Below are positions 7,199 to 14,867 of a stretch of 64,000 nucleotides of DNA, piece after piece. The translations under genes and the position numbers were made by a program. Origin of the DNA: a virus. The first letter of the stretch is position 1, and every line of letters starts with the position of its first letter. The notes below the pieces were generated by a model. That model did not search any database. It had not been told where the DNA came from and was given only the letters and a program-made list of their open reading frames with translations. Location: the IMG/VR virus record IMGVR_UViG_3300044977_000094, positions 1 to 64,000 of that record; one strand, written 5' to 3'.

Positions 7199-7383
7199 GC
7201 GGGCGGAGCATCGACGAGCCGCTGGAGACGGTGACGCTACCCACGACCGACCTAGATCACCTGCTGGCCGTGGCGACCCTGTACCTGGAGTCGTTCGGGC
7301 CGGAGGAGAAGTTCAGCCTGGGCGGCCTGATGTCCTTGCAGGAGATTGAGGCTGTGGTGGAGCGCTATGGGCGCCGCTACTGA
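7195..7383 (+). CDS. Small acidic protein
   Basis: 62 aa from GTG 7195, which sits inside the preceding stop. Mostly helical, with LDHLLAVATLYLESFG and MSLQEIEAVVERYGRRY. Overlaps the next ORF by 17 bases. Function unknown. Confidence 0.5.
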   Translation: MSGRSIDEPLETVTLPTTDLDHLLAVATLYLESFGPEEKFSLGGLMSLQEIEAVVERYGRRY

Positions 7384-7552
7384 CCCGCGGACGGCTCCGG
7401 CGGCCAAGCCTCGCCTGGTGCGCTGTCGCCGCTGTCACCGCCCGCTGACGGATCCTGACGCGCGTGCCCGTGAGATTGGCGACGAGTGCGCGGAGGCTGA
7501 GTTCCGGGCCCGCCTGGGTGGGATTGAGCAGGAGCCGCTACCGGGCCTGTGA
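7367..7552 (+). CDS. DUF6011-like zinc-ribbon protein
   Basis: 61 aa; ATG 7367 within the end of the previous gene. RCRRCHRPLTDPDARAREIG followed by a second Cys (DEC) matches the small DUF6011-type zinc finger common in actinophages. Probable single zinc site. Function unknown. Confidence 0.6.
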   Translation: MGAATDPRTAPAAKPRLVRCRRCHRPLTDPDARAREIGDECAEAEFRARLGGIEQEPLPGL

Positions 7553-7595
7553 CCTGCACTGGTACGGAGTCCTCCGTAGTGGCATCTTCGAACAC

Positions 7596-7970
7596 ATGTC
7601 CGAACCGCCCGAGAGCTGGCCCCCCGGTGTCCCCACCCCGGACACCCCCGGCTGGACCCGGCACGCCCTCGAATACATCGCCTCCACCCAGCCCCAGCAC
7701 ACGTGGCGCCACACGGTTCTCTCCCTACGGCCGTGGCTCCTCGCCGCGGACTCCTGCCTCACCCTGCGCCGCGACTTGGAAGACCTGCGCGCCTCCTACC
7801 GGCACGCCCGCACCCACTACGAGTCGTTCCTCGGGCCGGCTGGGCTAGCGGACTACCTAGCGCTGCACACCCAGCGGGCGGCGCGGCTGGAGCAGATCCT
7901 GAAGCACACGGTGGCGCTGGAGGAGGCGTTCGCGAAGGAAGCCAGCCGACGCGGGACGGACGGGGGCTGA
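7596..7970 (+). CDS. Hypothetical helical protein, last gene of the left plus-strand operon
   Basis: 124 aa; ATG 7596. Helical throughout (SYRHARTHYESFLGPAGLADY, TQRAARLEQILKHTVALEEAF) with a likely coiled coil near the C-terminus. Ends 169 bases before the strong hairpin at 8140. No family recognised. The 7971-8139 stretch shows no convincing gene. Confidence 0.5.
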   Translation: MSEPPESWPPGVPTPDTPGWTRHALEYIASTQPQHTWRHTVLSLRPWLLAADSCLTLRRDLEDLRASYRHARTHYESFLGPAGLADYLALHTQRAARLEQILKHTVALEEAFAKEASRRGTDGG

Positions 7971-8139
7971 CCTGCGGTGGCGCGGGACTGTCAGTGGCGG
8001 GTCGTAGCGTCAATGGTGCGCACCCCGGCCGACAGGCAGTCGACCCTGGAACCTGCGCGCAGGCGGCGGCCGGACCGATGCACGGGAACGGCCGCCGCTT
8101 CCCATTTCGTCGCTGAGCGTGACCGAGGAGCGGGGAAGT

Positions 8140-8176
8140 GCAGCGAAAGTTACACTCTGGATGTAACTTTCGCTGC
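8140..8176. terminator. 15-bp perfect inverted repeat between convergent operons
   Basis: Perfect 15-bp stem (8140-8154 with 8162-8176, core CGAAAGTTACA) and a 7-base loop. It lies between the plus-strand operon ending at 7970 and the minus-strand operon ending at 8181, where a bidirectional terminator is expected. There is no clear U-run, and the arms are AT-richer than the surroundings, so a protein-binding palindrome is the alternative. Confidence 0.65.
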
Positions 8177-8180
8177 AAGA

Positions 8181-8651
8181 TCACGAGATGGGCAGTAGCT
8201 CAGCGTCACCTTTCACCTCCCATCCCCATGCCTTGGCGAGCCCCAGCACCGTTCGGCATGGATGCTCGGCGGCCCACATCCCGGAGAACCCCAGTTGCGG
8301 CTCGGAGCACGTGCGGCACTCCGTCTCGTCGCGCTCGCGCGCCATATCGCCGGCAGCGTGCTCGGCCAGGATCTCCCGCTCCGCCGCAACCCGGCACAGG
8401 ACCGCGCGCGGGCTGTTCGACTGGATGAGCAGCGCCTCGGCCAGATGCGCCTCCGGCTCGTGCTCATCGACATCGATGTGGGTCACGGGGCCTCGCTCGC
8501 CCTCGATGACGTACTCGACGACGGAGCGATGGTCGGCCGCCCGTGGGCTGATCAGCCACCAGCCCTGCCCGTCGCTCGCGGTTGTGGCGCATCGCTCTGC
8601 CTCGGCGTGAGCTGCGAGCAGGAACGCCACCGCAGGATGCAGGTCACTCAT
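8181..8651 (-). CDS. DUF6221-family protein
   Basis: 156 aa, start at ATG 8651. The family layout is clear: N-terminal helix, a GERGPVTHIDVDEHEPEAHL segment, then ERDETECRTC and HPCRTVLGLAKAWG. It has the same fold family as the gene at 4785 but is closer to the typical form. Last gene of the minus-strand operon. Activity unknown. Confidence 0.75.
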   Translation of the reverse strand: MSDLHPAVAFLLAAHAEAERCATTASDGQGWWLISPRAADHRSVVEYVIEGERGPVTHIDVDEHEPEAHLAEALLIQSNSPRAVLCRVAAEREILAEHAAGDMARERDETECRTCSEPQLGFSGMWAAEHPCRTVLGLAKAWGWEVKGDAELLPIS

Positions 8652-8820
8652 CGTCGTCCTCCTGGTTCTCGGGGTCGCAGCAGCCGTCCAGGCTCCGGCA
8701 GTCGCCGTAGGTGTCCGCGCACGGGCCGATGCACGACTCCTCACCACACGGGCCGTAGATCCTCCCGTTCAGGCACGCGAGGTCCGGGCCGTGGCCACAC
8801 GGGCAGGGCAGGTCAGGCAT
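8644..8820 (-). CDS. Small cysteine-rich protein
   Basis: 58 aa, ATG 8820. Ten cysteines in CPCGHG, CGEESC, GPC, DCRSLDGCC, suggesting metal binding, and an acidic tail (NQEDDDE). Overlaps both neighbours by eight bases. Similar in style to the plus-strand Cys-rich set. Function unknown. Confidence 0.5.
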   Translation of the reverse strand: MPDLPCPCGHGPDLACLNGRIYGPCGEESCIGPCADTYGDCRSLDGCCDPENQEDDDE

Positions 8821-9346
8821 GCTGCTCCTCCAGGATTTCGCGGCCTTCGCAGCCGCAGGGCTCGAACCGCCAGTGCCGCTCGGTGCTCAACGTCGTCTCC
8901 TCGCCGTAGAAGCGGCCGACGACGCCCTCCAACTCAACGCGGTAGTCGAAGGTCCACCACGGCGGACCGGACCGTGCACCGCACAGCGGGCAGGCCATAT
9001 CTCGCCATGGCCACCGCGACAGGCGCAGCCGCAGCAGGTCCAGCGGGTGAATGATCGGCATCGCCATCGGCAGGTAGTCCCCGACCCGATCCGCCGTGTG
9101 GTCGCCGTCGTGGCAGCACCACAGCCCGCACTGCTCGTTGCCGACCACCCAGCAGCAGTAGTGCTGCTCGCCGTCGAACAGCCGCATGTGCTCGGCCTTC
9201 GCCGCCTGCGTCTTGGCCTGCCCCTCGGCCCGGACCGCTTCGGTGAACGCCCGCTCCTGCCGGATCATCCGGCGATGCTCGCGGACCAGCCATCCGCCGA
9301 GCAGGACGGCGTAGAGGATCAGGGCGATACCCACCACGGTGTTCAC
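8813..9346 (-). CDS. Membrane-anchored Cys-rich protein
   Basis: 177 aa, GTG 9346. One N-terminal transmembrane helix (about 3-22, VVGIALILYAVLLGGWLV), a charged helical linker, then a soluble domain with YCCWVVG, CGLWCCHDGDH, CPLCGA and CGCEG. Possible zinc-binding cytoplasmic domain tethered to the membrane. Overlaps the preceding gene by four bases. Function unknown. Confidence 0.55.
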   Translation of the reverse strand: MNTVVGIALILYAVLLGGWLVREHRRMIRQERAFTEAVRAEGQAKTQAAKAEHMRLFDGEQHYCCWVVGNEQCGLWCCHDGDHTADRVGDYLPMAMPIIHPLDLLRLRLSRWPWRDMACPLCGARSGPPWWTFDYRVELEGVVGRFYGEETTLSTERHWRFEPCGCEGREILEEQHA

Positions 9347-9570
9347 TGTGGCTCCTGGTAGTGGTCGATGTCGGGCAGGTCGGTCACGTGGTCCCAGCGG
9401 CTGGGTGTCCACTCGGGCTCGCAGTCCGGGATGGGCTGGTCGGCGGCGCACCAGCGGCACAGCTCCGTCGGCACGCCTTGGGCATCCCGGGCCAGGTACT
9501 CGCGCGGCGTGGGGGTCTGGCACGGCCAGCACAGGACCATGCTCGATATCGGCTGCTCAGTCACGGGCAC
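9343..9570 (-). CDS. Small Cys/Trp-containing protein
   Basis: 75 aa. CWPC near residue 14 and CRWC near residue 38 form a plausible zinc site. GTG starts exist at 9570 and 9564. Overlaps its neighbours at both ends. Function unknown. Confidence 0.5.
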   Translation of the reverse strand: MPVTEQPISSMVLCWPCQTPTPREYLARDAQGVPTELCRWCAADQPIPDCEPEWTPSRWDHVTDLPDIDHYQEPQ

Positions 9571-9856
9571 CCCGCAGGCTGGTCTCGTTCGCCGGGGTCC
9601 CGCACCCGTTCAGGATGCCCAGCCGACGGCAGCACGGCACGCACCTGCGCAGCCCGAGCCGGGAACCCATGCCGGGCATCACCCAGGCCCGGACCGTGCC
9701 ACACACGGCCTCCCGGGTAAGGGGTTCGGCGTAGTCGATCGCAGTACGCATGTCCTGCTGAGTGATGCTGTCCTCGCGGATGGCGTGGAGAACCCGCCAG
9801 CGGCCATGGACCAGCCACCAGGCGCCGTGGTTCTCGGGGATCGGGTGGCTGGTCAT
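9557..9856 (-). CDS. Hypothetical protein with C-terminal zinc-knuckle-like motif
   Basis: 99 aa from ATG 9856. N-terminal half is Trp/His-rich (HGAWWLVHGRWRVLHAI); C-terminal CVPCCRRLGILNGC could bind zinc. ATGA overlap with the upstream gene. Function unknown. Confidence 0.5.
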   Translation of the reverse strand: MTSHPIPENHGAWWLVHGRWRVLHAIREDSITQQDMRTAIDYAEPLTREAVCGTVRAWVMPGMGSRLGLRRCVPCCRRLGILNGCGTPANETSLRGARD

Positions 9857-10050
9857 GGGCACCCCGCGAGGTGCCACGCCCGGTGCTGCCACGCGGCGTC
9901 GAGACAGTCCTGCCACGCGTACACGTCCGCAGTAGCGGACTGCCACAACTCCCCATCGCACACGCGGCACGCGGCCACCCAGCACACCGCCGGGTCCAGG
10001 ACGGACCACGTGTCGGCGATGCGCTGGGCAATACGCAGAGGGGTCGTCAC
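9853..10050 (-). CDS. Small Cys-containing protein
   Basis: 65 aa, GTG 10050. Helical with CWVAACRVCDG in the middle and two tryptophans near the C-terminus. Shares one base with the upstream stop. Function unknown. Confidence 0.45.
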   Translation of the reverse strand: MTTPLRIAQRIADTWSVLDPAVCWVAACRVCDGELWQSATADVYAWQDCLDAAWQHRAWHLAGCP

Positions 10051-10223
10051 TAGACCGCGGCCTCGGGCTCGGGGGCCGGCTCGTGTGGCGCCAGGGCCTG
10101 GAAGCCGTCGACGAGCTCCGGGTGCTGTACCTCGTCGATGAGGTGGTCCTGCTCGGGGTCGCCGGTGGGGTGGAGGGACTCGACGGCGGGGGAGTGGGCT
10201 CGGGTGTACTGCTCGTCGGTCAT
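10050..10223 (-). CDS. Small acidic protein
   Basis: 57 aa, strongly acidic and proline-rich towards the C-terminus (HEPAPEPEAAV). ATG 10223 follows AGGAGACGAG. Overlaps the upstream gene by four bases. Function unknown. Confidence 0.5.
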   Translation of the reverse strand: MTDEQYTRAHSPAVESLHPTGDPEQDHLIDEVQHPELVDGFQALAPHEPAPEPEAAV

Positions 10224-10612
10224 GATCTCGTCTCCTCTGGGGTGGTGGCGACGACGACGCGCTCGGCGCCGAACATGTCGCACAGTTCCTCAATCGGGTT
10301 CCGCCGCTCCCAAGCGCCGGGCGCGAGCGGTTCAACGGGCAGTTCCTGGCCGAACTGGCGCTCGGCGTCCAGCAGCCATGCCATCAGGTCCGGGACGTCG
10401 ATGTCCTCGGGCGGCTCGACGCCGACGAGCTGCGGGTGCTGGGCGATGACCGACGGGCGGCAGGCGTCCATGGCGCGGGGGAGCTGGTGCGTGAACAGGT
10501 TGTCACCAGTCATGCCGTTGAGGATGTTGTAGATGCCGCCCATGCGCTCGCGGGACAGCAGGCGGCCGGTGGTGACGGACAGGATGTCGGCGAGCGGATA
10601 CGAGCGGGACAT
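10220..10612 (-). CDS. DUF7736-like phage protein
   Basis: 130 aa, ATG 10612. The N-terminal 60 residues (LADILSVTTGRLL, then LNGMTGDNLFTHQLPRA) match a small domain widespread in phages of Gram-positive and Gram-negative hosts (DUF7736). The rest is acidic. Role unknown; typically near regulators or replication genes. Confidence 0.65.
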   Translation of the reverse strand: MSRSYPLADILSVTTGRLLSRERMGGIYNILNGMTGDNLFTHQLPRAMDACRPSVIAQHPQLVGVEPPEDIDVPDLMAWLLDAERQFGQELPVEPLAPGAWERRNPIEELCDMFGAERVVVATTPEETRS

Positions 10613-11265
10613 CAGGACTCCTCGGTGGGGGTGGGGGTGCCGGGGCACCAGGCGGGTGTCATGCCCGGCTGCGGTGCCCAGGGGTGCGGGCGGTGCGGGA
10701 ACATTGGCGAGCCGCCGAACTGGCGCAGGACGGTCGTGCTGCACGGCACCTGCTCGGCACGGTCATAGGCGGCGTCCTCAGGGCTGTTCCAGTCCGTGTC
10801 GTCCGCGCGGGGCGCGCCGGGTGTGGGGCTGTCCCCGTCGAGCAGCCGGATCACGTCCTGCGCGGTCTCCCGCGCGGCGACCCGGCACGAGTCGGCGGCC
10901 AGGGCGCAGCAGTCCTGGGCGCGGGCGATCCCAGCCTCGGCCTGCTCGGCGCGCTGGCGCCAGCGGGCTACCGTCTCCTCCGACTCCCGCAAGCGGTCAC
11001 GCTGCCGGTCGATCTCCAGGCTGCGGGACTCGGCGGACCGCCGGGCATGGTCCCGCTCGGCGGCGAGCCGGTCCACGCGGGCCAGGAGCGGCTGCACGAC
11101 TGCTGTGATGATCGCGTCGGTGGCGTCCTGGTAGTCGTGCGGCTCCAACGCGGCGAGACCGTCAGTGAAGCCGTCGGCTCGGTGGAGTGCGAGGCGGATA
11201 TGGTCCCGGCTCTCGGCTAGCCGCGCACCGTCGACCTGCGGGGCGCGCAGCATCTCGTCAGGCAC
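10612..11265 (-). CDS. Coiled-coil protein
   Basis: 217 aa from GTG 11265. Residues about 45-130 are a long heptad-rich helix (AAERDHARRSAESRSLEID, ARWRQRAEQAEAGIARAQ). The C-terminal 70 residues are proline-rich and disordered. Overlaps the upstream HTH gene by eight bases. Function unknown. Confidence 0.55.
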   Translation of the reverse strand: MPDEMLRAPQVDGARLAESRDHIRLALHRADGFTDGLAALEPHDYQDATDAIITAVVQPLLARVDRLAAERDHARRSAESRSLEIDRQRDRLRESEETVARWRQRAEQAEAGIARAQDCCALAADSCRVAARETAQDVIRLLDGDSPTPGAPRADDTDWNSPEDAAYDRAEQVPCSTTVLRQFGGSPMFPHRPHPWAPQPGMTPAWCPGTPTPTEES

Positions 11266-11794
11266 CGGTGGCCTCCTTCGAGTCGATGGGCACGTCGCTG
11301 CCGAGGAGGCCGAGCAGCGCCTCCGGGTCGAGCGTGCGGCCGTCGTTCTTGGCTTCGCTGGCGTGTGCGCGCAGGTCGTGTAGCAAGCGGCCGTACTGCT
11401 CGTTGTAGAACTTGACCTCGTCCCGTTCGTCGCAGAGCCGCCCGATCTGGTCAAGGTCATCGAACCGTGCCCTGCGCCACCACTCCAACTGCTGCTGGAA
11501 CGCGGCCAGCTGTACCGTGTCCCGCTGCTCGTTGATCCACGTCTCGGTGTAGGCGCGCATCCACTCCGCCGCATCCACGCCCAGGACGAACTCCAGGCGC
11601 AGAGCCACGTCCACCGACATGCGGGCACGGCCCTGGCAGAGAAGGTTGATGTGCTTGGTGGACAGGTTCGTGCGGCGGGCCAGGTCGGCCTGGGCGACGC
11701 CTTGCTCGGCGAGGACGGTGGCGAGCAGTGTCGGGCCCGCATCGTCGGCCTGCGGGTCGCGGGGGTGATCTTCGGACAAGCGGCGATCCGTCAC
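11258..11794 (-). CDS. HigA-like XRE regulator with C-terminal extension
   Basis: 178 aa. Residues about 22-75 form an XRE helix-turn-helix of HigA type (LAEQGVAQADLARRTNLSTK, MSVDVALRLEFVLGVDAAEW). A charged helical extension follows. No toxin partner is adjacent, so a stand-alone regulator is more likely than an antitoxin. Overlaps neighbours by four to eight bases. Confidence 0.7.
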   Translation of the reverse strand: MTDRRLSEDHPRDPQADDAGPTLLATVLAEQGVAQADLARRTNLSTKHINLLCQGRARMSVDVALRLEFVLGVDAAEWMRAYTETWINEQRDTVQLAAFQQQLEWWRRARFDDLDQIGRLCDERDEVKFYNEQYGRLLHDLRAHASEAKNDGRTLDPEALLGLLGSDVPIDSKEATGA

Positions 11795-12183
11795 AGCGTC
11801 GGCTCCTCAGCGGGGGCGGCAGTGGGCGAGAACGGCTCCCAAGTCGCGGCCATGGTTCGCGCACACCGGGCCAGGTACTCCCGGACGCTCGGCTCGTCCT
11901 CGTCGGTCACGGCGATACCAACCGAGCACAGCCACGCCTTGCGCTGGAGCACGAAGAACAGCAGCAGCTCGTCCGGTTCGTCACCGCGCATCGACGGATC
12001 AGGGTGGCGCTTCCAGGAGTTCCAGTCCCAGCGGAACAGCAGGTTCTGGTCGCGGTCGCCGCTGAAGAACAGCGTCTCGGTGGCGAACTCGGACCAGGAC
12101 CCGAAGCGGGTGTGCTGGTCAACCTTGAAGTAGTTGCCCTCCGCGCAGTAGTACGGGTGGCCGTACTCCCACAGGTGCTTCAT
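11791..12183 (-). CDS. Hypothetical protein
   Basis: 130 aa; ATG 12183 chosen because GAGGAACGGATC precedes it. Aromatic-rich (YGHPYYC, FGSWSEF, LLFRWDWNSWKRH), probably a globular alpha/beta protein. No family recognised. Confidence 0.55.
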   Translation of the reverse strand: MKHLWEYGHPYYCAEGNYFKVDQHTRFGSWSEFATETLFFSGDRDQNLLFRWDWNSWKRHPDPSMRGDEPDELLLFFVLQRKAWLCSVGIAVTDEDEPSVREYLARCARTMAATWEPFSPTAAPAEEPTL

Positions 12184-12296
12184 GATCCGTTCCTCTTCCA
12201 TTCGGCGGCGAGCGCGAGCGCCTGCTCCACAGGCGACGTGAAGCGGTGCAGGTCGTAGCGCGTGGCCGTGGTCCCGGCCCACTCGCGGACGTCCAT
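12180..12296 (-). CDS. Very small protein in operon
   Basis: 38 aa (ATG 12296, ends EWKRNGS). Both ends overlap neighbouring genes by ATGA, which supports translation. Amphipathic helix at the C-terminus. Function unknown. Confidence 0.45.
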   Translation of the reverse strand: MDVREWAGTTATRYDLHRFTSPVEQALALAAEWKRNGS

Positions 12297-12562
12297 CACG
12301 CCTCCCCGCTGGTAGTGGTGTTCGGGTCGGTGAGGTACGTCATCGTCTGGCGGCCGCCCTCGACTCGCCCGGCGAGCCGCAGCACCTCCAGGGCGTCGGT
12401 GGCGAGACGCTGAGCCTCACTGACGACAAGGCGCTGCGGGTTCGCGACGTCGGCGGCGTAGCGGGTGTACGCCTCTGCGAGCTGAGTGGTCTGGCGGTGG
12501 AGCTGGGCTTCGTCGTGGGCGAGGTCAGAGGCGGCCAAGCGGCGGCCGAGCTGGCTGGACAT
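12296..12562 (-). CDS. Small helical protein
   Basis: 88 aa. Mostly one or two long helices (ASDLAHDEAQLHRQTTQLAE, EAQRLATDALEVLRLAGRV). Starts inside the stop of the upstream gene. Function unknown. Confidence 0.55.
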   Translation of the reverse strand: MSSQLGRRLAASDLAHDEAQLHRQTTQLAEAYTRYAADVANPQRLVVSEAQRLATDALEVLRLAGRVEGGRQTMTYLTDPNTTTSGEA

Positions 12563-13218
12563 CAGTTCCCCTTGCTGGTGGTGTCGTCGGCCTGGCGGGC
12601 GACGGCGGCGGCCCACTCGAAGTCGTTCATGAACTCGGCGGTGCCGACCTTCGGGCGCGGCAACAGTCCCTGCCGGTTGGCCTCGGCGGTCGTCTCGATC
12701 TCCGTGGCGACCTGCTCACGGATGTGCCGCTCGACCGCGTGCTCCAGCCGCGCGACCTTCTCTCGGACCTCATCAGCAGCCCACGCAGACAGGCCAGCCA
12801 GGGACTCGTGGACGTCACGGCGCGCCTCGGCCACGGTGATCGCGGCGGTGCGGGCCTGGGCCAGCTCGGCGCGCAGCCGCTCGACCGCGTCGATGTAGGG
12901 CGCGGTGACCCTCTCCGCGAGCTGGTCGGCCATGTTGCTGCCGGTCTCGCCGGGCATCAGTCCCGCGAACATGGCAGTGGTGATCCGGCGGGCGGTCGCG
13001 GCGAGCTGGGCGTCGGACAAGGGAACGGACACAGCTCCCCATTCCTCGGCCAGCCGGCGAGCCGCCGCCTCCGGGGACGCCAGGTCATGCCCGGGCACGT
13101 ACTTGGTGCAGGACTTCGAGTGCAGGCCCTGCGAGCGAGCACAGGTGCACGAGGCACGCCCGGCGGCAGCGATGCGTTCCTCGATGCTCGGGTGGGTGAC
13201 GGCGGGATCGGTGGTCAC
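12562..13218 (-). CDS. Coiled-coil protein with N-terminal Cys cluster
   Basis: 218 aa. CTCARSQGLHSKSC at about residues 24-37 could bind a metal. Residues about 90-180 are heptad-rich and probably coiled coil. The C-terminus is PRPKVGTAEFMNDFEWAAAV. No family recognised. Separated by 40 bases from the next upstream gene. Confidence 0.55.
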   Translation of the reverse strand: MTTDPAVTHPSIEERIAAAGRASCTCARSQGLHSKSCTKYVPGHDLASPEAAARRLAEEWGAVSVPLSDAQLAATARRITTAMFAGLMPGETGSNMADQLAERVTAPYIDAVERLRAELAQARTAAITVAEARRDVHESLAGLSAWAADEVREKVARLEHAVERHIREQVATEIETTAEANRQGLLPRPKVGTAEFMNDFEWAAAVARQADDTTSKGN

Positions 13219-13258
13219 GGTGCTGCTCCTGGGGACTGGTGGGGTGCGGAGAGACGGG

Positions 13259-13447
13259 TCAGTAGTCGAGGTCGCGAAGGGCTTCGCTGAGTGCCCGCTT
13301 GGCGTCGTCGACCTTCGCAGTGAGGAGCGCGTTCGTGTTGGCCAGGTCGTCGCGCTCGTCGGTCAGGGCGGCGACCTGGGCTTGGAGTTCGTCTCGCTGC
13401 TCTTCGAGGTCGGCGATCTGCTGCTCAAGGTCGGTGGTGCTGGTCAT
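13259..13447 (-). CDS. Small coiled-coil protein
   Basis: 62 aa, ATG 13447. One continuous heptad-repeat helix (LEQQIADLEEQRDELQAQV, LTDERDDLANTNALL). Likely a dimeric scaffold or adaptor; unknown partner. Confidence 0.6.
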   Translation of the reverse strand: MTSTTDLEQQIADLEEQRDELQAQVAALTDERDDLANTNALLTAKVDDAKRALSEALRDLDY

Positions 13448-13482
13448 GGGTGGTCTCCGGTGGATGTGGCGCGGGCAGACGG

Positions 13483-13707
13483 CTAGGCGGTGGGGGTGGG
13501 CAGGCCGAGTGCTTTCCGGCATCCGTCACATGCCTTGGGCTTCTGCCGGATGCCGTAGCTGTCGCCCTGGCGCCCGGTCTTGCCGCACGCGGCGTGCAGG
13601 GTCCCGCCCCAGTGGTGCTCGCCCGGGTCCGTGACCCAGTGCAGGGTTCGGCCGCCAGCGAAGCGGACAGCGGGAATCGGGTAGTCGGCGGGGTTCATGG
13701 CGATCAT
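13483..13707 (-). CDS. Small zinc-binding protein
   Basis: 74 aa; ATG 13707 with CAGGAGCCCGCC upstream, alternative ATG at 13698. HHWGGTLHAACGK near the centre and CDGCRKALG at the C-terminus form a CxnCxxC site seen in many small actinobacterial and phage proteins. Function unknown. Confidence 0.6.
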   Translation of the reverse strand: MIAMNPADYPIPAVRFAGGRTLHWVTDPGEHHWGGTLHAACGKTGRQGDSYGIRQKPKACDGCRKALGLPTPTA

Positions 13708-13775
13708 GGCGGGCTCCTGACGGTTGGCTGAGTGCCTCGCAGGCTGCCCGTGCGGGACGGGCAGCCGGGCGGCGA

Positions 13776-14057
13776 TCAGACACGGCGATTCAGAGCCGGG
13801 AACTTCCGTAGCGATAGGGAGCGGCACGGCTCGCGCAGGCAGGCGTCCACGAAGAGCGGCTGATCGGAGTGGGCCTGCTGGTGCAGCGCGTCGAGGGCGT
13901 TGTACAGGTCGGTGAAGTCTTCGTCGGCGACAGCGAGCGGGTCGGTGCGGCGCAGGCCCAGCTCGGCCAGTTCCTCGTCGTCGACCTCGGTGAGGTAGTC
14001 GGCGATGTCGACCTCCACCTCGGTGGTGATGTAGCGGCTCGGGCGGTGTTTCGGCAT
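13776..14057 (-). CDS. Small acidic protein
   Basis: 93 aa. Acidic N-terminal half (EVDIADYLTEVDDEELAELG), helical centre, then DACLREPCRS. ATG 14057 preceded by CAGGAGACCACCACC. Function unknown. Confidence 0.5.
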   Translation of the reverse strand: MPKHRPSRYITTEVEVDIADYLTEVDDEELAELGLRRTDPLAVADEDFTDLYNALDALHQQAHSDQPLFVDACLREPCRSLSLRKFPALNRRV

Positions 14058-14105
14058 GGTGGTGGTCTCCTGGGTCGGGGTGGTGCGCGGGCGGACGGAC
14101 GGCGG

Positions 14106-14300
14106 TCAGGAGGGGTCGATCCCGTTCTGGCGCATGAAGTAGTGAGCGACCTCCGTGAAATCCGGATCGCTCACGAGGCACGAGAACTGGTAGCCCTTCC
14201 CGTCAACGCATATGTGGGAGCGGTAGTGCAGCCGCACGAAGGCTGTGGAGAGGCCAAGGCGAGCTGCGCACTGCTCGGGCGTTTCGGGCGTGGTGGCCAT
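14106..14300 (-). CDS. Small HTH-like protein
   Basis: 64 aa, starts at ATG 14300 after TAGGAGCCCGCC. TPEQCAARLGLSTAFVRLHY resembles one HTH_17/excisionase-type helix-turn-helix, followed by a beta hairpin (CVDGKGYQFSC). A small DNA-binding protein is plausible. Confidence 0.5.
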   Translation of the reverse strand: MATTPETPEQCAARLGLSTAFVRLHYRSHICVDGKGYQFSCLVSDPDFTEVAHYFMRQNGIDPS

Positions 14301-14309
14301 GGCGGGCTC

Positions 14310-14498
14310 CTAGGCGGCGGGCTGGTTGGGTGGCTGGTCGGTGGCGAGATCGACTTGGCGGCCGTCGATCCAGTGACGCCACCAGCCCGGCCGCCCCGGG
14401 ATCGCGACCGGCGTCCACCCGGGGGTGGCCTGGATCTGGTCGCGGAGTGGGTCGTCGGCGGGGCGGCCGACGATGTCGCCGTAGGTGGGGTAGTCGGT
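14310..14498 (-). other. 62-codon open frame in frame after a UAG stop (readthrough or broken 3' end)
   Basis: Directly after the TAG at 14501-14499 the same frame stays open for 62 codons to a second TAG at 14312-14310. It reads like real protein: TDYPTYGDIVGRPADDPLRD, then TPGWTPVAIPGRPGWWRHW. There is no ATG, GTG, TTG or CTG codon in frame, so it cannot start conventionally. It fills the space to the next gene exactly, with the usual spacing. Stop-codon readthrough, a recent nonsense change, or ATC initiation are the options. Confidence 0.45.
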
Positions 14499-14846
14499 CT
14501 ATTCGACCTCCAGCACGCGGGCGGCCAGCTGGTGGTAGCAGGACCGCCCCTTGATGCCCGCCTCGCAGCTACAGGCGTGGGTGGTGGTGCGGTGCACCCG
14601 GCTGCCGTCGGTGGAGACGGTCAGCCAGATCCGGCCGCGCAGGAGGTGGATGCCGTTGTCCTCGATCAGTTCGGCGGCGGACGCGAGCTGCGCGGCGGTG
14701 AAGCCAGTGAGGGTTGCTCCGGCGCGGCGGATCAGGGTGGCGGCAGAGGTGGCGAGGGCGGCGGTGAGGAGCTGGCGCCCGGTGTGGGCGGCGCGGTGGA
14801 GGGCCTGGCGGAGACGGGCGACGGACTTGCGGGCGACAGCATTCAC
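14499..14846 (-). CDS. SWIM-like zinc-finger protein
   Basis: 115 aa from GTG 14846 (GGGGGTCCACC upstream). The C-terminal part has CSCEAGIKGRSCYHQLA, which fits the SWIM CxCxnCxH zinc motif. The N-terminal ~50 residues are basic and helical. SWIM domains bind DNA or proteins. First gene of the 8-15 kb minus operon, controlled from the divergent region at 14.85-14.99 kb. See the in-frame open region after its stop. Confidence 0.65.
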   Translation of the reverse strand: MNAVARKSVARLRQALHRAAHTGRQLLTAALATSAATLIRRAGATLTGFTAAQLASAAELIEDNGIHLLRGRIWLTVSTDGSRVHRTTTHACSCEAGIKGRSCYHQLAARVLEVE

Positions 14847-14867
14847 GGTGGACCCCCGGGGAATTGA

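Noticed and set aside
11258-11794. HigBA toxin-antitoxin system
   Set aside because: The HTH resembles HigA, but neither neighbour looks like a HigB/RelE toxin.
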